Of a stretch of 64,000 nucleotides of DNA, positions 36,101-50,800 are shown piece by piece. This DNA is from Eudromia elegans (Eukaryota; Chordata; Aves; Tinamiformes; Tinamidae), in the NCBI GenBank assembly GCA_003342815.1, contig PTEX01000206.1, positions 62,001 to 126,000 on the forward strand, read 5' to 3'. The stretch's first letter is position 1. The number at the start of each line of letters is the position of its first letter. The position numbers and the translations under genes were made by a program. The notes beneath the pieces were generated by a model that made no database searches, was not told the origin of the DNA, and was given only the letters and a program-made list of their open reading frames with translations.

Positions 36101-39100
36101 TTTTCTTAGCTTAGCGATTTTCTGAGGTTGATTTTTTTTTTCTACCAGCAGCTTTCACTTAATGCAAAATCACTCTGTGGCTGATGCCCAAACCTTTTAA
36201 ACATGTAATTTTTCCACAACTAAACTAAAGTTCTGTTGCTATTTCCTTAATATGGATTGATCAGACTGAGTGTCAGAATTCAATTCAGACCATCTGACGA
36301 TGCAGGTTGCCTAAGGAAAGTGAACGCATCAGCAGCAGCAGTGCTAATATTTTATTTCAAATGGAGAAAGTCTTTCTGTTGAGGTTGCACATTTCTCTGT
36401 ACTGGAATGATTTAGATAGAATGTCACACAGAAAACAGGAATGCTTATATTTTATACTTATGTATTATAGGGGTTTTGGAAAAAAATAAAGAGTTCTAGT
36501 GCTGCAAGATTGTCTTAGGCTCTACTGAACTTTTTGAAATATGACAAGATAGGAAGTTTATCTTGGTGACCATCTTATTCTTAGACAGCTAATTTTGGCA
36601 AAGTTCTATGTATTTCCTTGCAACAATGCTACTGGTATCAAAGGAGATTAGGTCTTGAAACTGGAAGTTTGGATGCAAGGCCATGCTTGAACAAGAATAT
36701 GGCTTGGTGCAACCACAGAATAAATTATTTGGCAGCAACCACTTTTTTTTTTAAGAACAAGAGACAAGACCCCTGCATTTTCTATAGGAAACACCACCAC
36801 GGTATCTAAGTGTATCCAAAGTAAGAAACTTCGCAATTGGTTTTGTCAGATGTTCCACTGTGTCCTTCCAGAACCCGTGAGGCTTCACTCTTCTGGCCAC
36901 AGATATATTGGGTAAGAGACAGACTAGTCAGTCTTCCCCTAACTCCCCTCTCTCCTTCTGTAGGGAACCCGTGAATTTTTACACCCTGCCTGCTCATTCG
37001 TCTCAGGCCAAAGCAAACTCCAAATCCTCTTCGGGACCCTACAAGGATTCAGGTGGGACTTTGGAACCACCACTTGTCTGTGAGTTCTTCCTCCACCAAC
37101 ACGGGACTTACGCAGGAACCAGGGTGCTGGTGGAGCCTACTAGTGTGATAGGAAGAGCTCTGTTTGGGCTATTATTTCACTGGGGAGGACTCTAGAGCCT
37201 GGCAGACGTACCACTCAAGCACTTCAGTGAGCCCTGAAGCTTCCTTTCTGAGCAGACTATGACACCTGATTTTGAAGTTTTTCTGAGGGGCACCACAGTG
37301 CAGCAAGAGGTCTCTGAGCTCTCCTGAGCTCTCCCCAGCAGGGCAGTTTGTGGAAGCTGGTCCATGTTCCACTGGCCTCGGCTGAGGAGATGCAGTGAGG
37401 TCCACCCTCTCTCAACCCTCATTAGCTCAAGTTTGTATTACACAGAGGCACAGCTGGCAGTTTCAAGCCAGATTTTAAAACATCATCTACTAACAAAATC
37501 GTTTGCATCGTTATGCACCAGCAATAAGAATGACCAAGAGAACTTGTTCAGTGCTTGGAGAAACATTTGGTGAGTAATGAACAGAGAAATTCCTCTCTAG
37601 AAAATTTGTATTTCCTTTTTAATATGGAAAGATGAAAAAGGAGGCCTGAGCCATGCACACTTGTTCCAGAGCTATACCAGCTATACACTGGAGGGAGTGG
37701 AAAATCTCTCTAAAAGCCAGACCCATGAAAACACTTGTGGAGTCTTAGTGAAAATCAAGAAAATGCTGATTTCCAAACCAGTCACCTTCCCAGTCAAACC
37801 TATCACCTTCTTATTATGAAATACCCAGAATATATTATTGGAGGAGCATTCTGGACTGATAACAAGAAATCTGAAATATTTGGAAAGTAGTAATTTCAGG
37901 AAAAAACGTTGTCGATGGAATGCCTACCCTTCCAATCTGCATCATGGCTTGCATATTATAGTGAGCAGTAGAACTTGTCCATCTTTATTTTTAAATATGC
38001 TACTGTATGATGTGAATTTATATTCTACTTTGAAAGTGAGCGAAATCATTTCTCTAGATGGCACTTCTTTATAAAAAATTAGAAGTTTGTAAAAAAATGG
38101 AGATTTCTTCTTACTATAACAATGTATTATTTTTTATGTGACACGAATGTGTGAAATAAGAAGTTTTGACTGAGTAGGTCATGAATTCATTAATGAGGAT
38201 CATCATCTTCCCAGAATAAAAATGTCAACAGACCAAGCTTAAAAAAATATAGTCAACCCCTTTCCCTCTGACTCCCCTTCCTTCACACAAACTTCCTCTT
38301 CATTAATTAGGTCTGAATTTCTTGAAAAAGCAGTATTACAGTTTTAGCAATTCACCAGTTGTCTATAACGTCTGTTTTGAATTCCGGACGCAGCTTTCTA
38401 GTGCAATATATTTAGTAAATAAAAACATATTTAAAAAATCAGAAAAAAAAATCAGAGAGAACAAGCCTACTTCCTGGCTCCCTTTTCAGGATGGTTTAGT
38501 CAATGTCTGTGAGTCCCCTAACTGAATATTTCGTTTGTTTTTATTTAACTTATTTTGTAGTGTCACAAAATATGCCATAGAGTCTTTGGCTTTGATTTTT
38601 GCAGAGGCATCTGCATGAGTAGATCCTTATGGAGTCCCCTTCCTGAATGAGAGCTTAGATATTGTAAATCTATCCCAGTCATCCCTGAAGAGAAAACGGA
38701 CTTTTCCACTGTGCGCATTCAAACATCAGCACCTCCAGATGTAGCACGCATCCCGGTCTTCTCTTAAAAACAGCTGTCAAGACTGCATGCCAGACTCTCA
38801 ACTGTCATGCCATACAGACAGGATTCCACATGATACTCAAACAGCAAAATAAAATTAAAGTGTAGTGCAGGATACTAGAAAAAAGATGCAGTACAGTTGC
38901 AGAATGGTGGCAGTCGTGCTCATTGATGTTACAAAACAACACAAAATTCCTCTGTTGAAGTGATTTTGACACCAGACATCTCTAACACCTGTGATGTCAA
39001 GACTAGCAATGTTGATAGAAGTACTCTATCTATCTGCTTAATGTATTTCAGGAAGGTTACCTCCAAATTTTATCTGGGGTGTTAACTTCTCTATGATAGG

Positions 39101-39789
39101 TGTTCCATTTGACTTAGCTGTGATGTACTGTGTATAAATTTCATCTGCTCATGAGTAATGATGCACAGCATGCAACTTTGCAACCTTCATGTTGTGATAT
39201 ACAAAATTCTGTGAAACTGTCTGTACATAGCAACACTGGACTGATTTCATCAATTACCAACACTCCTCCCATGTATAAGTAGGATCCTTAGTTGGTAGGA
39301 TATTTGACTAGGCAGATTAAGCTGACAACTTTCATCAATCAAACATACAACCGTTGTAAAGATACTCCAAACCAAAAGGTTTGCCTTAAGAAACCGGACC
39401 CTGATGTTGGCAGGTTCATAGACACTTTTCAGCTTTACAGAACAGTACATCTGTGCCATTATAAATGACTCATACAGTTATATACTGAAATATATACTGA
39501 CTGCCTGACATTGAAAGAGGCCATATAATAAGCAAAATTTAGATGGTCCTGATTTGTGGTTCTGTGACATTTTTATACATATGGGCCAGATGCGATGACA
39601 CCAAAAGCAAACAACTTGAATAGAGACTTAGATAAATACTGCAAATTGAAATTTTCATTGGATTTTGAAATAAACATCATAAAAATGACCGTTCAGTGAA
39701 AGTATCATGAGAATTATGAAATTAAAGGTCTATACGCAAAGCATTTTATTTTGTGTAATTACACTATAGTTTATTAGTTACACAGTATC
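33149..39789. other. Intergenic, no gene recognised
   Basis: AT-rich sequence. Local items are an AT-rich ATTAATA cluster near 33685-33735, a TATA-like box with CpG cluster at 34429-34600, an (AAAC)n run at 35418-35444 and a splice-acceptor-like site at 36964. No protein-coding exon is identified. Confidence 0.6.
35418..35444 (+). repeat. (AAAC)n microsatellite
   Basis: About six AAAC units occur in a row. Confidence 0.85.
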
Positions 39790-39912
39790 AAATAAATTGA
39801 GGAAGAGCCCTCTCAGAGGAGTCTCTAGACATTACTTTTATACAAGATCAAGTCAGGCCAGATGATCTAATAGTCCCTTGTGACAATAACATTTATAAAT
39901 CTATAAAAAAGT
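39790..39912 (+). mobile_element. Ancient CR1 3' terminus (plus strand)
   Basis: The segment CCAGATGATCTAATAGTCCC at 39858-39877, followed by AACATTTATAAATCTATAAA, matches the 3' end of older sauropsid CR1 families (GATGATCTAATGGTCCCTT, then AATCTATGAATCTATG) as I recall them. Upstream similarity is weak, so the left limit is approximate. Confidence 0.65.
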
Positions 39913-42900
39913 TTAATAAAATATAAGACCGAAGATGATCCTAGATTTCTATGTCTTTTCAGCCTTACCATTTTTCTTCCCACTTTGTCTCAAAGCAACT
40001 CAGCATTTTGCCTGCTTAATTTTTAAACATGCTGGTTGCCCTTATTCTCTACTTTTCTGTTACTATTCTTGAATTCTGTAATCTGCTACTCAGAATTTCT
40101 ACTCTAATTGCACTCCAAGTAATTAATCACCTCAAAAATTATTTGCAAACTTAAATAGAATGTTAAAAGTAAAGTACTGGATCACTAAAAACAATCAAAA
40201 TAATATTTTAAATAAATATTTTTTCCTAACTCCTCACTGTACAACTTGAAATTCATCTTAAAAACTTGCCCGTTTTTCTTAAACAGCAATCCAAGTTAAA
40301 TAAAACTCCTCATTGACATAGTGCCCACTGTAAAGAATTTCAATGTTTTCTAGGTTAGTTCCAAGTAATGAAACAATTTGATTATTACAGTGTTTTAGAT
40401 ATATCCTGCTGGCCAATAAGTGTAGATTTAGAGACCACAACTTGGTTTTTGTCCCCTGTTAACAGCGCCTGTTCTTTTACTCCTGCCATCAGGCTCATCC
40501 AGCTCATCTAGCTGTTCACAGTGAGAAGTCTCATTGTGCAAGCTACCTTACTTCACGGGCACTACTCAGGAAATATATCAATATTTCTGTTTTCCTTGAG
40601 TATCACTCCTCATCATCAAGTTATTCTGGATAATCTTTCCTGCTTTTTGGTAACTTTTTATTGCAGGTTGCCTAAAACAAACTGCTGATTTGGTTTGGGC
40701 TCTTTTCTGTTTTTCACGGACTGCAGTGACTATGTACAGCTAATACAAAAGCGTGAGTGGTTTTAAAGCTGACTCGGGAAATGTTCCACAGAAGCTGTAA
40801 CAAGAATATTTATGTGCTCAGATGCTGCTAGAGAACAGCAGTTTAAGAATTTACATGAAGAGATGAACTAAATTAGTCGCCATTTGACTGGTATCTATTC
40901 TAACAACAGGAATCAGTCAGAGAAACTTGTACTTATGTGGCTTTTGTATACCAGTTTCACAAACCCAAAGGATTACATTACGTGACCTGCCAACCTGGTT
41001 TGCCTATCCAGACTAAGCACTCCCAATCTGCCGCCAGTTTACCCACTTCTGCTAATCTTATACTCACTTTCTTGCTACAAAATCTCATTTCCTTAAGGAT
41101 AAGTTTTCACAGTCCTTGCATCACATTCACCTGTTCTTTGGGTGTAAATCTCAGCTAAAATATGCCTGAAAACTACTGTACCCTGTTGCAGCACAGCAGT
41201 GGAGGACACTGGGATTGGTTACGATCCTGGTAGGAAAGGGTCTCAGAGTCTGTAAGGAGTTGCTTAAAATGCCACTTCCTGGAGCTAACGCAAGAAGGAG
41301 AAAGAGGATAAATAAGCTCATAGTGCAGACGCTGGGATCCCTGAGCTGTGCGGCGCCAGGCAGAGCCCGGCAGGGCAGGCAGTGCTGTCCATGGAGATGT
41401 TCGCTGGTGCTTTGGTCCTTTGGGCGGTTAAAGGATTTTCTTAGAAATGATGAATAGAGTCGTTTTCTTCTACCTGTCAAGCAGAAGAGAAAGTGCAGCT
41501 TCTCTTTCAGATGAAGGCAAGCCCTTACGGGGGGTAATCACTGGTACCATGTGGGATCTGCCCATGGGCTCCTTCACTACCATTAGCCATCTAAGTTTAT
41601 CCCGTGGCCAAGGGACCTGTGGACACGGCCCAGGCCTGGAGGACAAGCTCTAGGTGCAGCCCCTGCCCAGCCCAGCTCTTACATGGACCATGGACTCCCT
41701 GGCCTTCCAGATAGGATCTCCACACCTATACATAACCCAGATATTCACCTGAGCTTCCACCTGTGCTTGTAATCTCCCCAGCTACTGGAATCATCCACTT
41801 TTCACGGTATATGTGTCTGAAGTGAGAACATTGGCTGTAGTCTGAAACCATCCCAATCCGTTTCCAACAGAATCCATGCCAGTGGGCACAGTCTGGATCT
41901 GATTTGGAGGATGGTGATGGGAATAGGGATTGTTAAAACCCTAAAACACCCCATTATCATACGGTCTGCTAGTTGGCTACAGTGCTGGTCTACAGGCATG
42001 ATCTGCTACAGATGTTTCATTTAAATTCTAGGTTTATAAAGGTACACATTTTTTTGGTTTACTCTGATTATAGCCACAGTCTGCTCCTCCCCAGTAATCA
42101 ACTGCTAGAATTTGTCAAATGTTGTCATTTAATATGTGGGTCACTTCCAGTACTGTGTTTGTTGCATGGAATGCTCCACTTCCATAGAAACAGATGTTTC
42201 AACTTAACAGCAAAAAGAGCTAAACAAGTGCATGTGAAGGCACAGTGCAAATAATGTGTTTCATTTCTGTTATTTATAGCTGTCCACAGCTATCATAATT
42301 TTTTTATTTGAAAATTATTAAATCAATTACAAGAAGTTTATTTTCACATGCTGCCAAAAATGATGCATGCTAGGCAACTGCTTCTGGGGAAAAATGTCTT
42401 CTTTTGGCCATTACAGAGGCTGCTAAGTGAAGTCCATATATTTTTTGAAAGGCTATAGTGTGACAAGATCTATACACGGAGTCCCTGGGTGTGCGCAGAA
42501 AAGAGGTTCTATAAAAGTTACTCTTTAAATCTCCAACCCTTTGACAGATATGGCACATGGCAAGAGTGCTAGAGGTAAGAGGTAATTCCCCAACTGGAAT
42601 TACCCCAGGGTAAATCCAACCGAGAGGATGGTGAGCAAGAAAACTCTAGAGAGAGGGTCCCGCCTGTAAAAAAGTTCAGGCTGAGAGTGATTTTGTTCCT
42701 TCCTACAGTTTGGTTTGACTGAAATACAGTCCATCATACTGGGAAATATGTTTGCATGGGTAATATTATTTCTAGAACTTAAGGAGCAAATAGCTTTCTG
42801 AAACATAGGACTATTTGTGTATAATACCATTAAGGTCAAAATTTCTCCCTCTGTGAAGTTCTTTCCTCGTTTAAAAGTACCTGACTAGTTTGAAGCTGCT

Positions 42901-43029
42901 GTAGAAGCCATTGATTTTGAGAAATTATGTTTGAAAACGATCCACATTGCATATTTGTCCAAGCATACAGGCCGAATAATTCATAACAGCCACACCGTGT
43001 TCCACAAACACGGGCTGAACTTGTGAAGA
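39913..43029. other. Intergenic, nothing recognised
   Basis: AT-rich sequence with short open frames only. No named repeat is recognised. Confidence 0.6.
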
Positions 43030-43660
43030 GCGAGCTGTGTGCGAGCAGGGTCAGGGCTTACGGCTGACACGGCCTGCTGACATTTCCAAACAAATTCCCT
43101 AACATCTCTGCCGGAGCTCTTTCCAGACAAATCCCACCATTTCTGCACCTGAGCCGCAGGCGAGGCTGCAAGTGCAGCCCAGGTTCCTCGGGAAGTTCAC
43201 GGCGTTCCCCTCCGCGGCCCACCCAGCCACCACGGACGCGTCCTCCACCCAGCCGCCCGCCCCGCGCTCGCTGCGCCGAGCACAGAGCCAGAGCAGATGA
43301 GAGAAATATCTGCGCTTGGAAAAGAAACCTCCGCAAATGTGGGACACGAGAGCAGTAAACAAATCAGAGGGGATGCCAGACCAAATGTGTTCCACATTTG
43401 TGAAAAGAACAACGTTCGCTCTGAGAGAAAGGTTTACGCGTCTTCTCCTCACACAATCTCTCCCAAGGTACTTTCTTCCAATCCCCTCCAAATTAAACCC
43501 AGCCCGGACAGCGGCAATAGTTGTGAAACGAGAACCAACACAGAGCATCAAGCAAATCCCACATGGATCCGCACGCCGGGGTGCAAATGGAGCCATGAGG
43601 GATGGGCAAGTGCTTGCCCCGAGCGGAGCCACCCCAGGAGGAGCCAGCGCCTGGACACAA
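43030..43660. promoter_or_regulatory. Second orphan CpG-rich block
   Basis: About 43110-43300 is strongly GC- and CpG-rich, with weaker CpG enrichment continuing to 43650. Three overlapping open frames cover it: minus 43632-43099, plus 43297-43731 and plus 43316-43765. None resembles a known protein, and overlap on both strands is what a stop-poor GC-rich stretch gives. It also holds a short inverted repeat, CAAATGTG-TTC-CACATTTG, at 43382-43400. The most economical reading is a promoter or enhancer CpG island for an unannotated transcript. Confidence 0.5.
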
Positions 43661-46600
43661 AACTCTCAGACCTGCCCCCGTTGCCAGGAATTCCAGGGTG
43701 CGCCAAATGTTCCTGGGACACTGAACCCTGAACACGGAGCAGCATGGGATGGAATGGAATACTGAATACTAAACATGTAAATTACCAAAAATCTATCCAC
43801 TACTATAGCTACTATAGATATCTACTATACCTTTTTTCCAATGAAAAACAATCTGGAGGCGACAAAATAATAGTTGAGACTTTCTGTTAAGGATGTACTA
43901 AAGCCCATTTGGGAAATGCTCTGGAAAGCTCCATACAGCTTTCTTTAGAGTGATTAAACTGAACATACAATGGCCCAAAGTAGTAAATAGGCAGAGTGTC
44001 ACCTACATTTACATTAAATAAAAATATTTTCTGTTGATAGTTTACAAATCCTGTTGCACACACAAAAATGAGTTGTTAGGACTGTATGGCAGCAGGTGAT
44101 TATGGAGTTATAGAGATATCCCGCAGCAGTTCACTCTTTATTTAGGGGTACAGTTGCATAATTCATACAATAAACTCACCCCTTTTCTTCACTGCAAGGT
44201 TTTTACAGTGCTAGAGCATATTAATTCGTGTTAAATTCACTTATATTTTAAGATTAAAAAAGCAATTTATCATATAATTTACATGAATATGACTATTCAT
44301 CTAACAAGTGAAATTTAGAATTTCATTGCCCACCTAAGTGAAGTGTTACTATTTTTAGTCCTTGCTAGATGGCATAACCTTTATAAAGTGGGTGATGTAA
44401 TTTACTAGGACATTAATCCATTCACAAGTTTGCAGAAAGAAGGTTATGTCAGCTCTGGATACGCCAGTTTAAAGAATGCTACAATATTATGTATTTTTCT
44501 TGATTAACTAATATTTACCCATATACATGGTCTTCATATTTAATATATGCTTCCTCCTTGAGCAACTGAACCAGAAAAACATATTGCAATAAAACCAGAC
44601 TGATTTAGCAGAACTCAAAGTTCAGAATCCTTTTATACATTAGATATGTGGAGTTTTACCTGTGCCTTATTGTCACATATATCTCTTTCCTTGAGACGGT
44701 TCAGAGTCAAAGTTTGGAATAAAGATTTGAGGATCCAACTTTAAATATCAATGAGAAAAAAAAAATCCTACTCTGCAGTGTTAGGCCTGGGCCTTTCTTT
44801 TCCTTTCTTTTCTAGAAATAATCTATTCATCTTTAGTCCATTTTCTGTTCCTTAGCTTACTAATTCTCGGAGCAAACCTAGAAAAGCTCCCCTTAAAAAG
44901 AAGGCCAAAAGTCCTAACAAGCTTGCAGCTTGTTTTCTGTACTTGTCACAGGCAAGGATTTTCTACCAAGCTTTCACACACTCAACTCCTTAGCCCTTTC
45001 TTTGCAAAGAGCAAGAGAAGAAAAATTTCTCCCTCAGAAATCTGGGCATTTACAGGGATTCCAGGGCTGACCATTCAGTCGTAGCTCATCAGAGGCTCTT
45101 GTCATACCTCTCTTCTTCAAGGAATTCCTTTAACTCCTCTGATGTGCCATTATTCTTTTGCAAGGAATTTTAGCAAGGCAAAGCTATCCCATGACAAAGA
45201 TCTGACAGTAACCATTCCTGCGCAACGTTTACCGTATCTGTTACGTGCAGTGTTTCCATTGGGCTGATACCATTTATTTGTCAACTTCTTTTACTCCTAT
45301 TCACCACCGTAATTGTTCAGTGAGGGTACAAAAGGCACAAGAATAGAAATTGTCTGTACGTATCCTCGCGGACCCCTCGGTGAACCCCCCTGCACACAAC
45401 TACTCTTCAGCGTTCATTTGTGCACGGGAGGCACGTGAAGGAACTCCTCTCCTTTGGCCAGCTTATCCCCAGGCCACAGTTGTGTGACGGAGAGCAGCCA
45501 ACACCACATATCCAAACACCCTGGGCTAAAACCAAACCACTTCAGGTTGCCTTGGGCTCCGACCGCATCTCTTCCCCCTCACGGCTCAGGAACCAGCTCT
45601 GAAGAACTCATACCAGGTACCCGGGACCACTGTAGAAGGCAGTTTGATTTCCTCCACTTCTGTGCTTATCATTTTGTTTACTAACTGGCTATCATGAAGA
45701 ATCCAAGCACCTCTGAAACTCCTTTGAGGCCTCTTCACACACCCCACTAACAACGTCCCTCGGACCATTTGCCTAATTACCTTAACTGGAACACACCTGC
45801 AGTCCACCACTTTAACTTAATAATACACTATATTACTATAAGCTATAAATGTAATCTTGTTAAAATCAATGGAAGATCTGGAATATGCAATAGGCAATAA
45901 AGTCAGCCAAAGTGCTGGATGAAACTTCTTCAACATTGGAGTTTTGTTTTATTTGGGCATTTTACCTGTTCCAGAAATGCTGTGTTCTGGGAATGTGTTT
46001 GCACTCTACTGCAGTGTGCTGAATTCTAGCAAAGGCAAAATCCTTACAGGAATTGCCAAATTTGGTAGTGTTGTACAGAAAAAGACAAAGGAAGAAGGGA
46101 ATTTTTCAAATCCTATTTAAGATTTCACAAAGAACATTTGCCTATTAAACACTGACATGGAGCTAAATACTGTTTTGTTGAAACTGGCATATTTGGGAAA
46201 ATTCAATAGGACAAAACCCCACAAAAACAATATTTTGATATCAATTGCTGTCATCCTAGAAACCTGTCACTTTGAGGCTTTCAAAATAGTGTTTTATGGT
46301 ATTATATCTGGTATTTTATTATACATTGTTATATTATGCCTTGTTAATAGTGGTAGGTTTTCTTTATATACTCAAGATCTTTAAAGATACCGTCACGAAG
46401 CAACATACAACATTAACTGAAATGCCTCTGCTAACTCGAAACACCTGCGTTTTTTTCACAATGAAATAACCACACAAATATTATATGTACATAATATACA
46501 CTACCATTACTATACCTCAATAAAGCAAAGGTAAAAATAATACAAAAATGGAAACTAAAATAAAACACAATAAGAATTTTTAAAAATTTTACATTAAATT

Positions 46601-47850
46601 TTCAACTACATATATAGGTTTCATCAAAATAAAACTGAAAGATAATATTTCAATGTAACAAAACCCAGCATCTTCATAGAAATATATGTGAGAAATTTCT
46701 ACTCAGTTCCATGGTAAATGAATAGTCAATAAGCCTAACTATTGAACACAGTACTCAGAAAGATAGCCATCTGTTTCACTGTTTTCTGACCTAAAAATTT
46801 ATTTACCTAAAATATGAATTTATGTAAATACATGTTATTCTCACTTCCTTGCTGTGAAATACTATAACATAGTATGACAGCATAAAATAGAGTAATATTA
46901 AGAAATAAAATGAGGGAACTGAAACCCTGAAGCCATACAAGCTTAAATTCCTTTCTTTTCATGAGTAATATTAGAAAGATGGATAATTTTCATTTTTATT
47001 TCTTCTGGGAAATTCCTTCTTACTGTTTGTAATTCAAACAGAAAAATGCAATTCAAAATGTCCAAATGCTATTTTCTCCTGTTGGAAAAGTAAAACTCTA
47101 ATTTTTAGTTAGGAGTTCAATGCACCTTTGGATGCTGCACCCCTGCAGAACTGCGACCTTGGTCCAATCTCACTTTCTCATTTTACATAGGTGCAATGAA
47201 ACATTGATTTCTTTGTACATTTCTCTTAGGATCCCAGTATTCACGTTTTAATCTGATTCTCACTTTCATTCCACTGGTACCAGGGAAACATTTTATCCCT
47301 TTAAAGGAGTGCACTAATGCTGCACTCGCCCTGTTTTTTTTTATCTAGCCACTTCTGATTACATCTGTAATCTTTTAATCCCCTGCATGAGCTTGCCCGT
47401 ATAGCGTGACCCGGGCGATGGCAGGTCCTGATGGCTGGGTTGCAGCTGCAGCCCACAAAGCATTTAACACGGTTTTGAATAAAAGCAGCCATAAAGTTTA
47501 CACCGTGTAGGAATTAATTTGTCAGGATGTCTGACAATATTTTAAAAGACATGTAGGACTCCATTTTACAGTCAGCTCACACCATATATAATCATGTGTA
47601 CAGTTGTATATATAATTGCAGATAATTCACAATTACGGTGAATGTATCCTTCATGCATGTTGTGTTTGAGATTTTCGACCATGGGTATATTAATCCATGG
47701 TCTCCAAGCAAGATGCACGGTCACAGCTCCCCACCAAGAAATGAAAAGCTGTGTTTCAGCTGCTGATACTTTCTCCGTGCTGATAAATCAGTGCTCTGCG
47801 TGTGTCGTCGGGAGGGCTGTAGTGTCCGTCACCAGCAGGGACTGTTTGCT

Positions 47851-47876
47851 CTGCAGTCAGTCTGCAGTCAGACTGC
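47851..47876 (+). repeat. Short tandem repeat, 11-bp unit
   Basis: Two near-identical units CTGCAGTCAGT and CTGCAGTCAGA are followed by a partial third. Confidence 0.75.
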
Positions 47877-50800
47877 AACAATCAAACAAAAAGCAGATTG
47901 CTTCTCACAGCCAGAGTTAAAACTGATGAAAACTTCCATCCAGGAACGCAGGTATTTCCCCATCCTGGTTTATCTCCAATACACTTAACTTCTGTTTCCT
48001 GTTTGAAATCAAATCCCTGGGCGTCCAGCTCCTGTCCTATGGATCGTCTCATGTGTGGTGCATTTCACCTTCCCAGGAAGGGAATTTATCTGCGACAGGA
48101 GCTCACATATCCTCTGCGCCTCCTCCGTAGCTGCAGGTTTGCTCACTGACATTACCTAAGGGCAGCTTCCCCAGGAGGAAACACACGTTAATCTCCCCTT
48201 TGACAACTCCAAGCACCCTCTGGAACTAAACAACAAAAAGTATTAAACTAAGAATTTAGACAAAGTTGTGTTTGAGGGACTTTACATTTTTATTGTCCAC
48301 CCACTCTGTGCTTTAATACGAATGAATTTACAAACCATTGTTCACAAATGAAGCCAACAGGAGTCCAGTAGGACTCCTCTAAGCTTAATAAGCTTTAATC
48401 AGAGCAGATGAACGACAATTGAGGTTCTTTTCGTGCTCATTGCATAGCTGATTTCTGCTCTCTTTTTTCCCAGGATAAAAACAATGGAATTGATTTATCT
48501 TTGGAGATGCACAGAGCCTCTATTGGAATCGGGCCTGCTGAGCATGAGGATGCAGCAGGTCTGCAAGGCGAAAGGGTCGTGGTGAACATGTCAGCAACAC
48601 TGGGGAAAGGAGAGAGCGCCGAGAAAAACAATTCCCCTAAGCAAGCAGGGGTAGCTGCTGCCATCTCACTTTGCTTTTATTGGAACATGGCCACCATCTT
48701 TCCTATCTTTGAGAAATAAAAAGATGAGCAGAAAAAAATTGTTTGCTCTGATAATTTTAATGCCTTCTCAAAATGAAAAATTTGGCTTCTGAGGCATTCC
48801 CACCATACAAGTTTTCTTAATCCTATGCCAAAATAAATTGTGCCCGTGTCCTTGCAACAACTGGAATTGCTCTGCTGCACACTTTGAAACAAAGGTGACT
48901 TCCAACAGGCCGCATCAAACTCCTTAAAATGGTTTTTATTTTCACCAGGGTTTGGGGAGTTGTCCCCACAGGCTGGTGGCCTCCAGGCACCTCCATGGGG
49001 AGCTCTGCAGCACACAAGGTCTGCTGGGTTGCCTGGTGGATGTGGAGCTCCTTTCAAGAGCTCAGCGGGAGAAGCTCCTCTTTGCTGCAACAGGGCCTTG
49101 CCTGCTGTGCACTGCGTTTAACAGCCCTTTATAAAATCCAGTAGCTGTCTCGAGAGTTTGGAAGAGAAAAACAAGGATTTAGTTTAAGAAAGTAATTTGA
49201 TTTACTTGGAAATCAATTTATTGCTATGATCTTATAACTGCAACAAGATTTCTTACCAATTTCTAGAGAACCTATACTTAAATCAATCTATAAGCTCCTA
49301 CTTATGCACTTTGCTAAATGAAACAGAGGAAGATAATGTCTGTGTGCTCTTCGCTGGAGAAATACCGTGAGCAGTTCTCACAGCCACGTACGTCTGCTGT
49401 ACTGTTCCCTAAATCAAAAATATCATCTATGACGATCCCAGAGAAACAGAAACCATGGACATTTCTCATAATGGCCAATGCTTTTAAGCCAGATTTTTTT
49501 GAGCAATACTCTGAAGTTATATATCACAACTGCAGTTTGAAGTCTTAGGCCTTAAGGAGTCTGCATGTCGCTATTGTGCTGAGCATGCTTTATTGCTGGA
49601 ATGCTTTTAAATGCCTAATTTGTTTATTGCAAGGGAGTCTCCTGAAGGTTTTGCTTTTGCTTCTTACATCTTGAAATTGGGAAAAAATCCTTACATAAGC
49701 ACTATTTCATCTTCAAAATGTCATTGCTTCAGTGGTGAGGAGGGTAATTTTAGGATGAGGAGCAAAGAATGGAGATAATATAAAAGCAGTTTCTTTTCTT
49801 TGGACATTCATCTCTCTCTCTTCTGTTCATAGTTCTGTCTCTAAATCATCTCTCTCCTCTACATCTTGGAAAAAAATGTGTGCAAGACAAAAAGCCCAGA
49901 TTTTCCTTATAGGCATGCCGAGTTAGTCCAAAGGCTGGAATTCAGTGCACAGCTTTTATTCTGAGATGGGCAGTCTTCACCAGAAGAAAAGAGAAGAGGA
50001 AATCTGATTCCCTGTGTATCCATATGCACACCTATGACCTGTCTCAGTTAGGTAGATGGAAGCACACACACTTAGACTAACACTTGTAATTAGGTGGTGG
50101 GTAAAAATTTTGTAGCATGAACCAACTGAGTGACACTTAGCCTGCTCAGTTTTTCATTCAGGCCATAAAAACCCATCCCATAACGTGCTGATGATGGAAA
50201 GACTGCGTGCTCAGTAAGACATTGTGTTTCTCAGGAAGACCTTACGTTCCAGCAACATTTTTTGGTGATCTAAGCACAAAGTATTAATCCCCTGAGAGTT
50301 AAAGGTTATCATATTTAGGGCTAGGCTCATGAGATGCAAATGAAGGGCAATTTCTTCAGATTGCCATGAAGAACAAGCCTTGCAGGCCAAGACTGGTACA
50401 AGGACACAACACTGAACTGCCACCAGGTTGCCCTCAGTGGGAGAGCAGCTTGCAGCAGTGATGCTGAAGGGCTGATCGCATGTCCTGTTAAGCATGGCAC
50501 ATAATAATGTTGTTTTTAGTAAAATTACGAACTATAAAACCTGCGTGACATGTAGATGAGAGAAGAAATGTTCAAAATCCCACTGTAATTTATGAGCATG
50601 TGGTGAACAGATGTTACATGAGATTTTTCTTCCTTTTACTTTTAAAAATTTGGATTACATTTTCTACCCTCTTCTCTCATGTTCAAGCTCTGTATTTTCT
50701 TTATTAGATATCTCATCAGGGTAAATGGATGATTAATAATTGTTGATGACAGAAGTTTGGTTTCTATAAGCTGTGGAGTGAAAGATAAATACAATGGCAA

